Translations under genes and position numbers: made by a program
DNA from: Tilletiopsis washingtonensis
Lineage: Eukaryota; Basidiomycota; Exobasidiomycetes; Entylomatales
Length of the DNA stretch: 64,000 nucleotides
Reading direction: 5' to 3'
Assembly: GCF_003144115.1 (NCBI RefSeq)
Contig: NW_020312021.1
Span: 92,591-156,590, forward strand
The notes under the pieces: model-generated
Database searches by the model: none
What the model saw: only the letters and a program-made list of their open reading frames with translations
What the model was told of the DNA's origin: nothing
Part shown: piece by piece, positions 1 through 9,962 of the stretch
Layout of the letters: every line of letters starts with the position of its first letter
Numbering within the stretch: the stretch's first letter is position 1

Positions 1-14
1 CAAAAGAGACTCAC

Positions 15-478
15 CTTTGATCCCTCAGCACGGCCCACAGTTCCGCGCCCGCGCCCGCTCCCTTGCCCTCACCGCCGCTGCCTCGCCCTCTGCCCTCTTC
101 TCTGCCGCCGCCGCCGCCGCCTGCAAACGGCATGCCCCAGCGCGCATACTCCCACTCGCCGCGCGCCAGACTCAGCGCCACCTCGTGCACATTGCCCGCG
201 CTGGCCGCGTGCAGTAGGGGGCGCGGCAGGATGCTGAAATGCTCCGAGGAGGAGGAGGAGGAGGAGCCGGGCGAGGGCGAGGAGGAGGAGGAGGAGGAGG
301 AGGAGGAGGAGGAGGGAGAGGCGTCGGCGAGGTCGAAAGTGAACGCTGCGCTCAAGCGCCCATCGGCCAGAGGCCTGAGATGCAACACTTCGGCATAGGC
401 GTGTGCCAGCGGCAGCACGCTGGCGACGGCGACGGCGATGCCGAGCCGGCGGGCCAGGCGAAGAGGCGAAAGACGCAT
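15..478 (-). CDS. GPI16: GPI transamidase subunit Gpi16/PIG-T (5' part, runs off the left edge)
   Basis: PIG-T/Gpi16 is an ER-membrane subunit of the GPI transamidase, which swaps a C-terminal signal for a GPI anchor. Only the N-terminal ~154 residues are here: an ATG at 478, a hydrophobic signal peptide (residues ~12-28, ending AHAYA), the family's opening strand EVLHLRPLADGRLSAAFTF, then the conserved block around HFSILPRPLL and SLARGEWEYARWGMP, which precedes AELWA. Two Ser-only runs come from a GAG/GGA microsatellite on the plus strand (about 241-318), and a Gly/Arg/Glu run follows; both look like lineage-specific insertions. The exon ends at 15 with an AAAG|GTGAGT donor, so the gene continues outside the window. 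The ATG is chosen because the signal peptide starts directly after it. It is divergent from ESS1 with 358 bases between the starts. The family assignment is firm; nothing can be said about the missing part. Confidence 0.85.
241..318. repeat. GAG/GGA trinucleotide microsatellite inside GPI16
   Basis: Two nearly pure GAG/GGA blocks (about 245-268 and 280-318) separated by a short spacer. Read on the minus strand they give two poly-Ser tracts in the lumenal region of Gpi16, a likely length-variable site. Confidence 0.85.
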
Positions 479-836
479 GGCTGGCGTGCCGCTTTTTGCT
501 CGTCTCCCCCCGCAAGCTGCGGTGTCGAGAGCGGCGAGAGCGTTGAGAGGAGAGAGAGAGAGAGATGTGTGCGTGTGTGTGGTGGGAGATCGGCGCAAAG
601 GTCGAGGAGGGCAAGCAAGGAAGTTGAAGGCGCCTGCGAAGCGAGGCAGCGCCAGAAGCAGCGAGCAGCGCGCATTCTATTGGCGAATACAACCACCGCG
701 CTTGCAGGCGACTACAGCTTGCCCCCGTGCGCCCAATACAATCTCCTCTGAGTGTTGATCGCGCGCGCGCTTGCAGGGTGGCACGTGCGCCGTCGTGCGC
801 CCCTCCTCCCTCCACCACCACCCTCCCCTCGCCGCC
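479..836. promoter_or_regulatory. Divergent promoter region GPI16 / ESS1
   Basis: The 358 bases between two opposed ATGs carry a GA-dinucleotide run followed by a TG-rich run (about 548-586) and a CT/CCACC-rich leader just before the ESS1 start. No clear TATA box was seen. Assignment as promoter is by position only. Confidence 0.5.
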
Positions 837-1288
837 ATGTCGCAACAACAGTGGCAGATTCGCTATTCCAACTCGCGCGCCCTGCCCTACTTCTACAACG
901 CCGCCACGCAGCAGAGCGTCTGGGAGGCGCCCGCCGAGCTGAGCCAGGCCGACATCGGGGCACTGCCCGGCGCCCAACTGCTCCAGGCGGGCGCGGGTGC
1001 GGCCAAGAAGGAGCAACAGGGCAAGGTGCGCGCAAGTCATTTGTTGGTGAAGCATCGGGAGAGCAGAAGGGCCAGTAGCTGGAAAGAGGTGAGTTTCTGA
1101 TCGATGTGTTTGTGGCGTGCTTGAGGCGGAGGGGAGAGTATGGTAGGACAGGACCAGTCTGGCCCGCGCGCATGGCATGGTCGCCGCACGGTCACGACGG
1201 GGGGGGGGGGGGGGGTTACACGAGAAGGGCCATCTCTTGGAGTGGAAGAGGGCGCCTTAGGGGAGAGAGAGAGGAGGAGGACGCAAAG

Positions 1289-1330
<42 letters not shown>

Positions 1331-2088
1331 GGGGGGGGGGGGGGGGGGGGGGGGGTTCCGCCTTTGCTGGCCTCCCATCCTTCCAACGCCTTCCCTTTTT
1401 CCCGAAGTTACACTCAGGCTGACGTTTGCCTCACTCTTCCTTCTCCCTTTCAAACCCTCCTCTTCTTGCACTAAACGCTTCCCCACTCTCTCTTTTCTCT
1501 TGCCAACTCGCCCAACTCGCAAAAAAACCATCAACAGGCAAGCATCACGCGCACTCGTGCCGAGGCCGAGCAAATCCTGCGCGAGCATCAGCGTGCGCTG
1601 CTCTCCGGAGGATCCGCGTCCGCACCCAATGTCGACGTCTCGGCCGACGACTTTGCCAAACTGGCCAGCGTGCATTCGTGAGTCTTCTTGTCTGTTTCTT
1701 GCCTGTGGCCCTCCTTTGCCCCCTGCTCCTTCTCCTTGCGCGCCTCGAGAGAGAGAGAAAGAGAGAGACACAACAGAGAGAGACGACGAAGATGGGTTCT
1801 CGTCGAAAGCCCTGCAGCTTGCTTCTCGCACTCCCCTCCTCTCGAAACCCTAACCGCTGACCCCCATCCTACCTCCCTTCCTTCTATCTCTCTTCCGCAA
1901 CCCCTTCACCCCCCCCTCCCACCCTCAGCGACTGCTCCTCTGCGCGTTCCGGCGGCGATCTGGGCTATTTCGCACGCGGGCAGATGCAGCGTCCCTTTGA
2001 GGAGGCCACGTATGCGCTGCACGTCGGCGAGATGAGCGACGTGGTGAGCACCGAGAGTGGGCTGCATTTGATTCTGCGCACTGCTTGA
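837..2088 (+). CDS. ESS1: Peptidyl-prolyl cis/trans isomerase Ess1/Pin1 (parvulin, WW domain)
   Basis: Three exons, 837-1088, 1538-1677 and 1929-2088, joined in frame give 183 residues. An N-terminal WW domain (W6, W29, P32; [18 protein letters not shown]) binds phospho-Ser/Thr-Pro. The parvulin domain begins [20 protein letters not shown]. The family's phosphate-binding basic residues correspond to K72, R77 and R78, the catalytic Cys to C133 in [16 protein letters not shown], and the protein ends in the family signature GLHLILRTA. Ess1 isomerises pSer-Pro bonds in the RNA polymerase II tail and is essential in yeast. The start is the only ATG just before the WW domain and follows GCCGCC. Intron 1 (1089-1537, 449 bases) is several times longer than other introns here and holds extreme homopolymers. 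Identity and exon joins are very secure. Confidence 0.95.
1199..1215. repeat. 17-G homopolymer in ESS1 intron 1
   Basis: Unbroken G run inside the first ESS1 intron, about 75 bases before the C40/G27 block. Length may be inexact for technical reasons. Confidence 0.9.
1289..1355. repeat. Poly-C (40) immediately followed by poly-G (27) in ESS1 intron 1
   Basis: 1289-1328 is all C and 1329-1355 all G, with no spacer. The two halves are complementary, so the transcript could form a hairpin of up to about 27 G-C pairs, or the G strand a quadruplex. It lies in the intron between the exon carrying the WW domain and the exon carrying the middle of the isomerase domain. A collapsed or chimeric assembly junction is an alternative. 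Confidence 0.9.
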
Positions 2089-2755
2089 AATATGGCAGGG
2101 CGCAGGGTAGGGTCAGGCGTGCCGAGTCGTTTAGGAGGGTTAAAGCGGAGGGAAGCAGTGAAGGGGGAGGGAGAAGACGGGAGGGGAAAAAGGGAGCACA
2201 ATGATATGAAGATTCTGATGCGCAGCTTTGCGTGCATGCGTGAACACGCCAGGTCGAGTCCTCTGGCGAGTTTCCGAGCCAGAGGATGCCGTTCCGGCAT
2301 CTGACACAGTGGCCAGAGCTCAGAAGCTCAACTCGCGTCATCATTCTCGGCATGGCAGATCGCCTCTCGACTCTCGAGAGAGAGAGAGTGAAAGAGAGAG
2401 AGAGGGGGGGGGAGGAAATGGCTTTGTCCTCCTCTTCCTTGCGTGGCGCCTCGCAACACACAAGTGACTCGCGTTGAAGCCGGGGCGTGTCTAGACCAGA
2501 TCCTCCTACAGACTGCGAAAAAAAGGCCGAGTTAGCCAGCAGCCGCGCAGCCAGCACAGCAGGGCTCTGGTGCTGTGTCCCCGCCTCACATCCGGCGGGC
2601 ACGCGTACGCTACGGACCTGTGCCGGCCAAGCCGCCGCACAGTTCACAACAAGCCCTCCCCCCCCCCATACACACACACTCGTCTGTGATGCGCTTGAGT
2701 GGGCGCCCTCCCAGCAGCCCTGTCCAGACCCCAGTGTGGGGCGAAGGGCGAGGCG

Positions 2756-2845
<90 letters not shown>

Positions 2846-3068
2846 CGGGTCAAGTGCGCTCGCGTCTTGACGCACATGTCTCTCTCAAGGCCTCCCCTGC
2901 GTCTCTTCTCTCTCTCCTTTTTTCGGCCCGTCTCAGCTCCCAATCAAAGGTGTGCTTCAATACAAATGACATCCAATCGTCTGCCTCTCCTCCATCCACT
3001 CTCTTCCCCTTCCCCTCCTCCCGCAGTAGGGCTGCCTTGAGCCCCCCCCCCCCTCGCTTCCTTGGTTT
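2089..3068. other. Convergent intergenic region ESS1 / UTP15
   Basis: 980 bases between two stop codons. It holds a GA-dinucleotide patch (about 2378-2402), the 89-G run, and CT-rich stretches. No gene was found: the open frames here are poly-Gly or poly-Pro readings of the homopolymer. Confidence 0.7.
2757..2845. repeat. 89-G homopolymer
   Basis: An unbroken run of G between the 3' ends of ESS1 and UTP15, flanked by GGCGC on the left and CGGGTC on the right. It is the longest homopolymer in the window and is either a real G-quadruplex-prone tract or an assembly/sequencing artefact. Confidence 0.9.
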
Positions 3069-4881
3069 TCAAACGCCCGTGCCGCGCACCACCAGCATCT
3101 CGAGCGCGCCTCGCACTTTCTCCACCTCGCGATGCAGGCGCACCTCGTCGGTGACCTTGGCCCAAAGGCGGCCAAAGAGATCGTCGATCAAGGGCGACTG
3201 GCCCAGGATCGAGGCGTACGTGTCTGTGGCATCGGGGCAGCAAAATGTCAGCCATAGGAGAGAGACGGGCGAGGGGGGGGCGACTCACCAATGACCACGT
3301 CTGCGACTTTGCACACGACGGCGTTGTGCTCCGGATTGCCCGCGTGGCGCAGCAAGAAGCGCAGCAACGGCTCCAAGGCGCCCTCATCTCGGCCTGCCAC
3401 CGCTCGGCGCAAGGCATCCTCCTTGCCGTCTGCCGAGCTGCGTCTCGACAGCTCCGTCAGCAGCGCAAATGTCGCATGCTTGTTCGTGCCCGCGCGCAGT
3501 GCCGCGTCCAAGGCATCGGCGTAGCGGAAGGATTTGAGCGCCGAGTCGAAGGGTGACAGCCGTTTCGTGCGCACGGTTGCCGCTTCTTGAAGCGTCGCTG
3601 CTGCGCCGCCGGAGTCGGCAGAGGCGGCAGCCATGAAGAGTTGCTGCGTGCCCTGTTCCTTTGCCTTGGTTGCCTCGGCGCGTGCGGCCGCCTCGTTGGC
3701 GCGCAGCGCACGCGTGCGAATGCAGAGCGTGCCGTCGGCGCCGCCGGTGGCAATGTGCTGTTCGTCTGCCGAGAGGGCGATGGAGAGCAGAGGAGACGGA
3801 TAGCGCATCGTATGCGTCACGACGTAGTCTCGCGCCGGATCGTACACCTTCACAAGGCCGTCCAGGCCGGCGCTCAGCAGGCGCAGCGCGTGGCCGCCGC
3901 TGCCTTCGGCGTCCGACGTGGAGATGGCGAGCGAAGTGATCGTCTTTGCGTGGTTGGATGTGGCGCGCAGACAGCGACCGCCCATCATGAGATCCCACAC
4001 TCGCAGCGTCGGACCTCCTGCGGAGACCGCAATACCTCCCCCGCCAGTCGGGTAGATCAGCGCATCCTCGACGGGTGCGCCATGCCGCATCGTCATCACG
4101 TTTGCCTCTCTCGTGTCGAGACGCGTGTCCCACAGACGCACCGTGCCGTCGTACGAGCCAGAAAGCACTAGCGAGGCATTGTCGGGAGAGACGAGGGCGG
4201 AACGGACGTAGTCGCCGTGCCCGGAATAGACGGAGAGGGAAGTCTCGGTGGGCAGGTCCCACAGACGGAGCGTCGTGTCGTCGGAGGCAGTGAGGATCTG
4301 AGAAGGGTCGGAGGAGAAGCGAGAGATGTGCACTGGCCTGGGAGAGGGATTGGGTGAGCGTCGTGTGGTGAATGAGCAATGCTGCGGAGCGACACGCACA
4401 GCTTGTGGCCCTTGAGCGTGCGCAGAATGGCGCGTGAACTAATGTCGAACACCTGCGGGCCATGATGCACATCAGCTCTGCATCTCTGCCGTTGGGCTTG
4501 CCCATCGCGAAGCCTCACCTGCACCGTGCCCGAGTCATCGCCCGCCACGAGTAAGCGTCCGTCGTTTCGCCACCCCGCGCCTCGCGCCACATCTCCAAAG
4601 CGGCTGATCGTCTTGACGACCTTTCGGCTCTTTGCATTGTAGATCTGCACGCGCGCGCCGGCGGAGACGGCGAGACGATGCGTGCTTGCCGTCGAGGTGC
4701 TTGCTCCGTCGGAGGAAGAGGAGGAGGAAGCGGGCACAAAGGCGATGCTGTGCACCGGCGCATACTCGCGCACGAAGGTGCTCTGCGTGAAGCGCCGGAA
4801 ATACGTGGCGTCTGCGGAACGAGAGGCGCGCGGGCGAGGTGCCGAGGGCACGGGCAGCGAGGAGAGCGGCACGTACTCCAT
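3069..4881 (-). CDS. UTP15: U3 snoRNP small-subunit processome protein Utp15 (WD40)
   Basis: Four exons (4881-4519, 4452-4400, 4337-3289, 3223-3069) give 539 residues. Utp15 belongs to the t-UTP/UtpA subcomplex of the 90S processome and links rDNA transcription to 18S rRNA processing in the nucleolus. Family hallmarks are visible in order: the N-terminal YFRRFTQSTF block, the beta-propeller with GRLLVAGDDSGTVQVFDI, TASDDTTLRLWDL, SGHGDYVRSA, SGSYDGTVRLWD and SAGGPTLRVWDL, and then the UTP15_C helical domain (SALKSFRYADALDAALR, LAGRDEG-type motif read here as VAGRDEGALEPLLRFLLRH). The last exon holds the usual end (ILGQSPLIDDLF...). One Ala-rich insert lies after the propeller. The start at 4881 gives the expected N-terminus MEYVPLSSLPVP. 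It is convergent with ESS1 and divergent from the 756-residue protein. Confidence 0.95.
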
Positions 4882-5796
4882 CGTGTGCCGGCGGTCTGAG
4901 GTGCGAGGCAGAGGTGAAGAACGGAGTGCCGCGAGAGAAAGAGATGAGGCAGGCGCGTACCCTTGGAGCGTCGGTCGCTGCTGCCGAGAGAAGGCTGCGC
5001 GAGAAGCGCAAGAAGCAGTCGCTGCGCTGTGACGTGCTGTGCTGTGCCGACGAGAAGCTGTGCGGCTGCGAGGTGCAGCAAGGGCGAGATGGACGACGGG
5101 CAACAACGTGGAGGTGAGTGCAGTGAGAGTGAGCGAAGGCAAGCCAGCTCTCTCTCGCCCTCGGCGGCGCACCGCGCACTTTTCTCCCGCACGGCACAGC
5201 CCATCTGGCCGCATCACGTGTACGCTCCCACGCTGCCGCTCCCACGTCCATTCAGCGGCTCTCACGCGCGCCGCGATCAAGCGACAAACAGCGCGCGGCG
5301 TGCGCGGAAATTAAGCGTGCCGCGGCGGCGGATGTTGGCTGAACACGCCGAGCGCGAGGGCACGGAGGGGGCGCCGGCTCCGAGAATCGCGAGCTGTGGA
5401 GGTTTGAGAGAAAGCGAGCCTGCTGCGGGCGACGCTGCGTGCTGACGGCGGGTGCGCTCGGCTGCAACGCGCAAAGTGGGGTTGGCATGCGTTCCACGCA
5501 GGGCGGGACGAGGCGTGCCTTAATCAGCTGCCGCCGGCGCCCACGAGGGATTTGTTGGGAGCGGGAGCGCCGCCGGAAGCGTCTCCTCGCGCAAGCGACG
5601 TCAGGAGAGCAGCCGTGCCGCCGTCGGCACCGGCGTCGGGGGGCGTCCAGGAGCCGGGTGAGAGAGTCGAGGGGCCGCCGAGCGAGAGAGGCGCCGCCTC
5701 GTCTCTTCTCTCCACCTCCATCCCTCTCGCTCCCTCGCACCGCAAGCAAGCCGCACCTCGGCCCCTCGGCCTCGCACACCGCCAGCGTGCTGCACC
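4882..5796. promoter_or_regulatory. Divergent promoter region UTP15 / unknown protein
   Basis: 915 bases between opposed starts, with no convincing coding frame on either strand. A CT-rich leader (about 5700-5795) precedes the plus-strand ATG. No TATA-like box is obvious. Confidence 0.4.
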
Positions 5797-5859
5797 ATGC
5801 CGCCCTCGCTCCTCGCGCCTCTCGCCTCCGTGCTGCCCAGCATGAGTCTCGGCGGCGCA

Positions 5860-5896
<37 letters not shown>

Positions 5897-8067
5897 CCGC
5901 TCCGCCCTCCACGCCTCGAGGCGCCGGCAAGGCGGCTCTGGCCGGCGCGGCCGAGCTCGGCGCAGACGACGATCTGGCCGCTCGCCTGCCCGTCTCGGGC
6001 ATCGACTGGGCCGACGAGCCCTCTCGCCCCAAGAGCGCTCCTCGCAGCAGCAGCAGCAGCAGCAGCAGCTCGCGCAGTGCTGCTCGCGCCAACGGCACCT
6101 CTCAGCCAGCGCTGCATTTCCCCTCTACGCCGATCGCCTCTACCTCCTCCGCCACTGCCTTTGCCTCGGGCAGCAGCAGCGTAGAGCGCAGCCACAGCGG
6201 GAGCAGCACTCCGACGCTCTCCGCACAGCGTCTTCGAGCATCCAGTGCCGCCCTCTCCGATCTCTCCTCTGCACTCAAGGCGCAGAAAGTCGCCGCGGCA
6301 AATGCAGAACGCAGGCGCAGCGTGGCCGCAGCTGCCGCCGCGCCCTCGACGCCCAGCACGCCCTCTGCTGCTGCGGCGACGCCGGCAAGTCAAGGGGCAG
6401 CAGTAGAGTCGAAACGGACACGCTTCCTCTCTCTCCCTTCCAAGCGGCCCTCGCTGCCTTGGCTCAACAGCTACACGTCGACGGTGCGGCGCGCGCTGCC
6501 CAGACTGCCGACGTCGGGCGTCGACATTGGCGAGGCCTTGGGCGTCGAGGAGCCTTTGCATCGCCCTGCCGAGGGCGCCGACGAGCGAGCCACGTCGCCG
6601 CCGCCGAGCTATGAGCATGCTCGCAAAGCGCCGCCGCCGCCTCAGCAGCCGCATGGTCTCGCTTCGCCTCTCATGCTGCCGGCGTCTCGAAGCAGCAACG
6701 ACGTCAACGTAGGCATGCTAGATTCTGCCTCTTCTTCCCTCGGCGCTGCCTCCAGTGTCGCATCAGCAGCGCCGGCGGCATCCGCGGAGACAGCATCCGA
6801 CGCGGAGGCAGAGGCGACGACAGAAGAGCAGGAAGAAGAGGAGGAGGAGCAAGATGCCGAATACCTCGTCGATCTCTACGTCACGTCCCTCACCCATCTC
6901 CTCTCCGCTCTTCCATCGGATCTCGCAAAGTCGCTTCCGCCGCGACAGCGCGAGGCGTTGCTTGCGGCACTGCGAGAGGCAGAGAGGAAAGTGCAGCCGA
7001 CGGAGACGGCGGTGGTGCGTCGATCGGACGTCATGGATGCGCAGCCAGCGGCACGCGGAGCGACTCGGCATGAGCATGTACATGCTCATCATGTGTACCA
7101 CCACAACCCTCCTCTTGCGGCCGCCTCGCCGTCGCAGCTCAAGGAACTGCCTGCACCGCCGTCTCCTTCTCTCGAAGTCGCATCGACGGCCACAGCAGCG
7201 CCTGCTACGGCGTCTGCCGCCGCGCGCGTCACGTCTGCACTGGCCATGCCGGCGTTCGAGCTGCTCCTCTCCATCACTGCAGCTTCCATTTCACTCGCTT
7301 CTCGAGGCGCCGCCAATCTCGTCGACGTCTCCACTTCCTCTTCGACGGCCGTTGCACGCAGGAAGCCATGCGCCTGCGACTCGCACTCTTCTTCTTCGGC
7401 GCCGACTTCCCCTCGCACAGCTACGGACAGGCAGCTGGCGCTGCTGGAGAGCGACTCGAAAGCAGCGACGATCGCGGCAGAGGAGGAGAAGAAGATCAAA
7501 GGCAAAGGCCTGCCTTCGGAGTGGGAGGGTCCGCTCGCCCTGGCACGCGCGGCGGCGGGCATGATGTATGCGCAGATGGCCTCTGCCTCGACTCAGACTG
7601 CGGGCGGCGGCGGCGGCAAGGTCGAGAGCAAGAAGCAGGCATCCTCCTCGACGTCGAGCAAGACGGCAAGTCGCAAAGCCACCAGCCTGCCGACGAGTCC
7701 TCGACTTGGTCTGTCCTCTCTTGCAGAAGAAGAAACGGCCCTGGTGCGCGCAGCCGACCTGCCCGCAGCAAGCGAAGGCTCGCTTCCCTCGCTCGCTCGC
7801 GCACTCAAGCGTTCCCCACTCCCCGCGGCGCTCTCCTCCTCCCTCTCGCTCCTCTCCGCCTCGGCCGAACGGCTCGGCGTACGTGAGCGCGCCGCAGATG
7901 TGGCGATCAAGGGCGCATCAAGCGGACTGCGCTATGTGCGCGAGCATGAGCTGCATCTGTATGCGATGCGCTCGATCTGGGAGGGCATGGAGGAGTGTGT
8001 CAAGGCGCTGGAGGCGTATAGGGAGGAAGAGGGCTGGGCGGGCGGCAGGAAGCGGCTGGAGGCTTGA
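5797..8067 (+). CDS. Unrecognised Ser/Ala-rich protein (756 aa)
   Basis: A single uninterrupted frame of 756 codons from an ATG preceded by GTGCACC. I do not recognise the family. The first ~170 residues are low complexity: two poly-Ser runs (residues ~23-33 and ~86-94) from AGC repeats, with Pro and Ala. An acidic Glu run (about residues 342-352) precedes a more ordered, helical-looking block, DLYVTSLTHLLSALPSDL, then KSLPPRQREALLAALREAE. A second ordered segment lies at the C-terminus, YVREHELHLYAMRSIWEGME, ending in Arg/Leu/Glu-rich helix. No transmembrane span or signal is evident, and a PPPSYEHARK stretch resembles a PPxY motif. The two ordered blocks and the length of the frame argue that it is real; the rest is probably disordered. 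A regulatory or scaffold role would be a guess. Confidence 0.7.
5862..5894. repeat. AGC trinucleotide run (poly-Ser)
   Basis: About eleven AGC codons in a row encoding poly-Ser near the N-terminus of the 756-residue protein. A second AGC block lies near 6044-6068. Confidence 0.85.
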
Positions 8068-8419
8068 GGCGTGCGCCCCCCTTCCTCTTCTTCTGTCGAA
8101 TCGGCCAGACATAGAGCATCGACTGCATAGCTACTCGCAAGCAGAGCATCGTCATCGATAATTAGATACCCTAGAGCCTCTCGCCATGCGGCCTGTTTCG
8201 CCCTAGTCGCGGCATGCAGCGGACCATCCGAAGCGCTCAGTCTCGCTTCCGGGCCGATCAGACGACAAGTCTACTTGCGAGGCAGCATGTGCGGCCTCCG
8301 TAAGTGAGAGAGAGTGAGAAAGGCGCAAGCAAAGCGATACGAGCGCAACACAGGAAGGAGGGGGGGGATCAAGCAAATAAGGGTGGGTATCTTGCATTTC
8401 TTCCTCCGCATCGAGCGGC
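8068..8419. other. Convergent intergenic region
   Basis: 352 bases between the stop of the 756-residue protein and the stop of the RRM protein. It contains short GAGAG patches and shows no gene. Confidence 0.6.
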
Positions 8420-9962
8420 TCAGTAGACAACCTCAGCGTCAACAACAAAGCGAGGTCCCTCTCCCAGCTGGATGTCCCTGCCCTCCTCTCTCTCCTTGTG
8501 CGAGCGAAACACTCGTCTGTTCCAGTGCATCGCCAGACGTTGGGCGTCTACATTGCTGTGCGTGCGCACGAGGAGCGACTTGCGGCCCGAGTGGTCGTTT
8601 GCGTATCTTTGCGTGAGGGCAATAGGAGTGAGAGGAGAGCAAGCAAGCAAGGGAGGGGCCGGAGTGAGAGGAGAGCAAGCAAGCAAGGGAGGGGCCGCTG
8701 GCGCGAGCCAACTCACTCGGGCACATGAACAACCGCTCCCTGTTTCATCTCGCCGTCGTCGCTCTCCTCCATCTCCACCGGTACGCCCATCGTCTTGACG
8801 CCAGCAGCGCGAGGCAAGCGAATGTCCTTGCGCAGCTGAAAGGAGCTCGATGCGAGAATGGAGGCGAACGCCAAGGGCGGAACGCCCAATGGCAAGCCCT
8901 TGAGCAAGACCAGACGTCCAGACTCGGCTTGGATGAGACTGGCTGTTTGAGGTGAAGGATGCGGGGCACCGACGACTTGTGTCTAGGGATTTGGCGTGCG
9001 ATCAGCAGGAGCAGAAAGGGGGCGTCACTGCGGCACGCTGGCTGAGCAGCTTCCAGTCCCTCGTGCACGGACTGGCGGGCACTCACCATGGACGCGCGCA
9101 ACTGTCTGCCGCTTATCTTGAGCTTGCGCACCGCAGCAGCAAACTCCTTGGCTCTGACGATTTCCTTCTTCATTGCGCCCTCTTCTCTCTTCTCCCTCTC
9201 CCCTCTCTCCTCCTCACTCTCCTCGCCCTCCTTGCCAGTCTTGGTCGACGTCCTCGCGAAGCTGACGGCCACGCGTCCCGCGAATTGCACGTCGGGCAGC
9301 CGGAAGAAAGTGATTGAGGCAATGTGACGAGAGAAGCTCGGGAGCAGTCGGTAGATGTCGGAGGGCGTAGCAGTAGGCGGGACGTTGTGCAGCAACACCA
9401 CTCTCTCCCCGCCCCGTTGAGGACTCGGCCTTCGCGCACGTCCGTATGCCTCAGCTGACTCGGCTGCCATGCTTGCAGACTCGAAGCGCCTCGGTCGCTC
9501 TAGCGGAGCAGCGCCTGATGGTGTGGCGAGACGAGCAAAGGCGAATCGATCTGCGAGGCCAGAGTCAATCGCTGCTCTCCTGGCGACGTTGTCTTTGCGG
9601 TTCAGCTCCCTCTCCCTGGCGGCTGCGGCTCTCTGCGCCTTCTGCGCCTCGAGAGCTTCCGGAGAGAGAGGCTGAGAGGATGCATCGTCGCTTGCCGCGG
9701 ATCCAGACGCCGAGCGCGAGGCTGCGCTGCTCTGCGCTTCTGCCTCTATGCCTGCAGATGCAGCCGACGGCGAAGAGTCGGCAGTGGAGAGGGAGCTGTA
9801 GCCTCTCCGCACCGTGCGCGCTCTGGACGGAGCGGCCGACATTGAGGCATACGCGGCGCAGCAAGCGGCACATGAGGCGGCGGCCGTGCTCGGCGCCGCG
9901 CTGGATGCGGTGCAAGACAACGCAAGGGCGCTGACGCCGAGACGGCGCACAAGGAGACGCAT
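8420..9962 (-). CDS. Probable mitochondrial RNA-binding protein with two RRM-like domains
   Basis: Three exons (9962-9087, 8982-8717, 8606-8420) give 442 residues. The N-terminus MRLLVRRLGVSALALS, rich in Arg, Ser and Ala with no acids for ~70 residues, looks like a mitochondrial targeting sequence. A charged helix (EALEAQKAQRAAAARERELN) follows. Two similar modules come next: residues ~187-290, opening RVVLLHNVPPTATPSDIYRLL with RNP1-like FAGRVAVSF, and ~314-420, opening RLVLLKGLPLGVPPLAFASIL and closing with KSLLVRTHSNVDAQRLAMHW. Both have the beta-alpha opening of an RRM; an acidic/Lys insertion splits the first. The intron 1 acceptor was fixed by frame (CCTAG|ACACAAG) with a good CTGAT branch site. 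Intron 2 (8607-8716) contains a 36-bp tandem repeat. The precise role (mitochondrial mRNA handling or ribosome) is inference, and I do not recognise a named orthologue. Confidence 0.75.
8625..8696. repeat. 36-bp perfect tandem repeat, two copies
   Basis: 8625-8660 and 8661-8696 are identical, each beginning GGAGTGAGAGGAGAGCAAGC and ending GGGAGGGGCC. The array fills most of the second intron of the RRM gene without touching its splice sites. Confidence 0.95.

Noticed and set aside
2575-3294. Open frames rich in Gly or Pro around 2.6-2.9 kb
   Set aside because: They are readings of the 89-G run and carry no protein signal outside it.
5439-6614. 391-codon plus-strand frame overlapping the 756-residue gene
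   Set aside because: Out-of-frame shadow of the Ser-rich coding region, almost wholly Arg/Gln/Ser.
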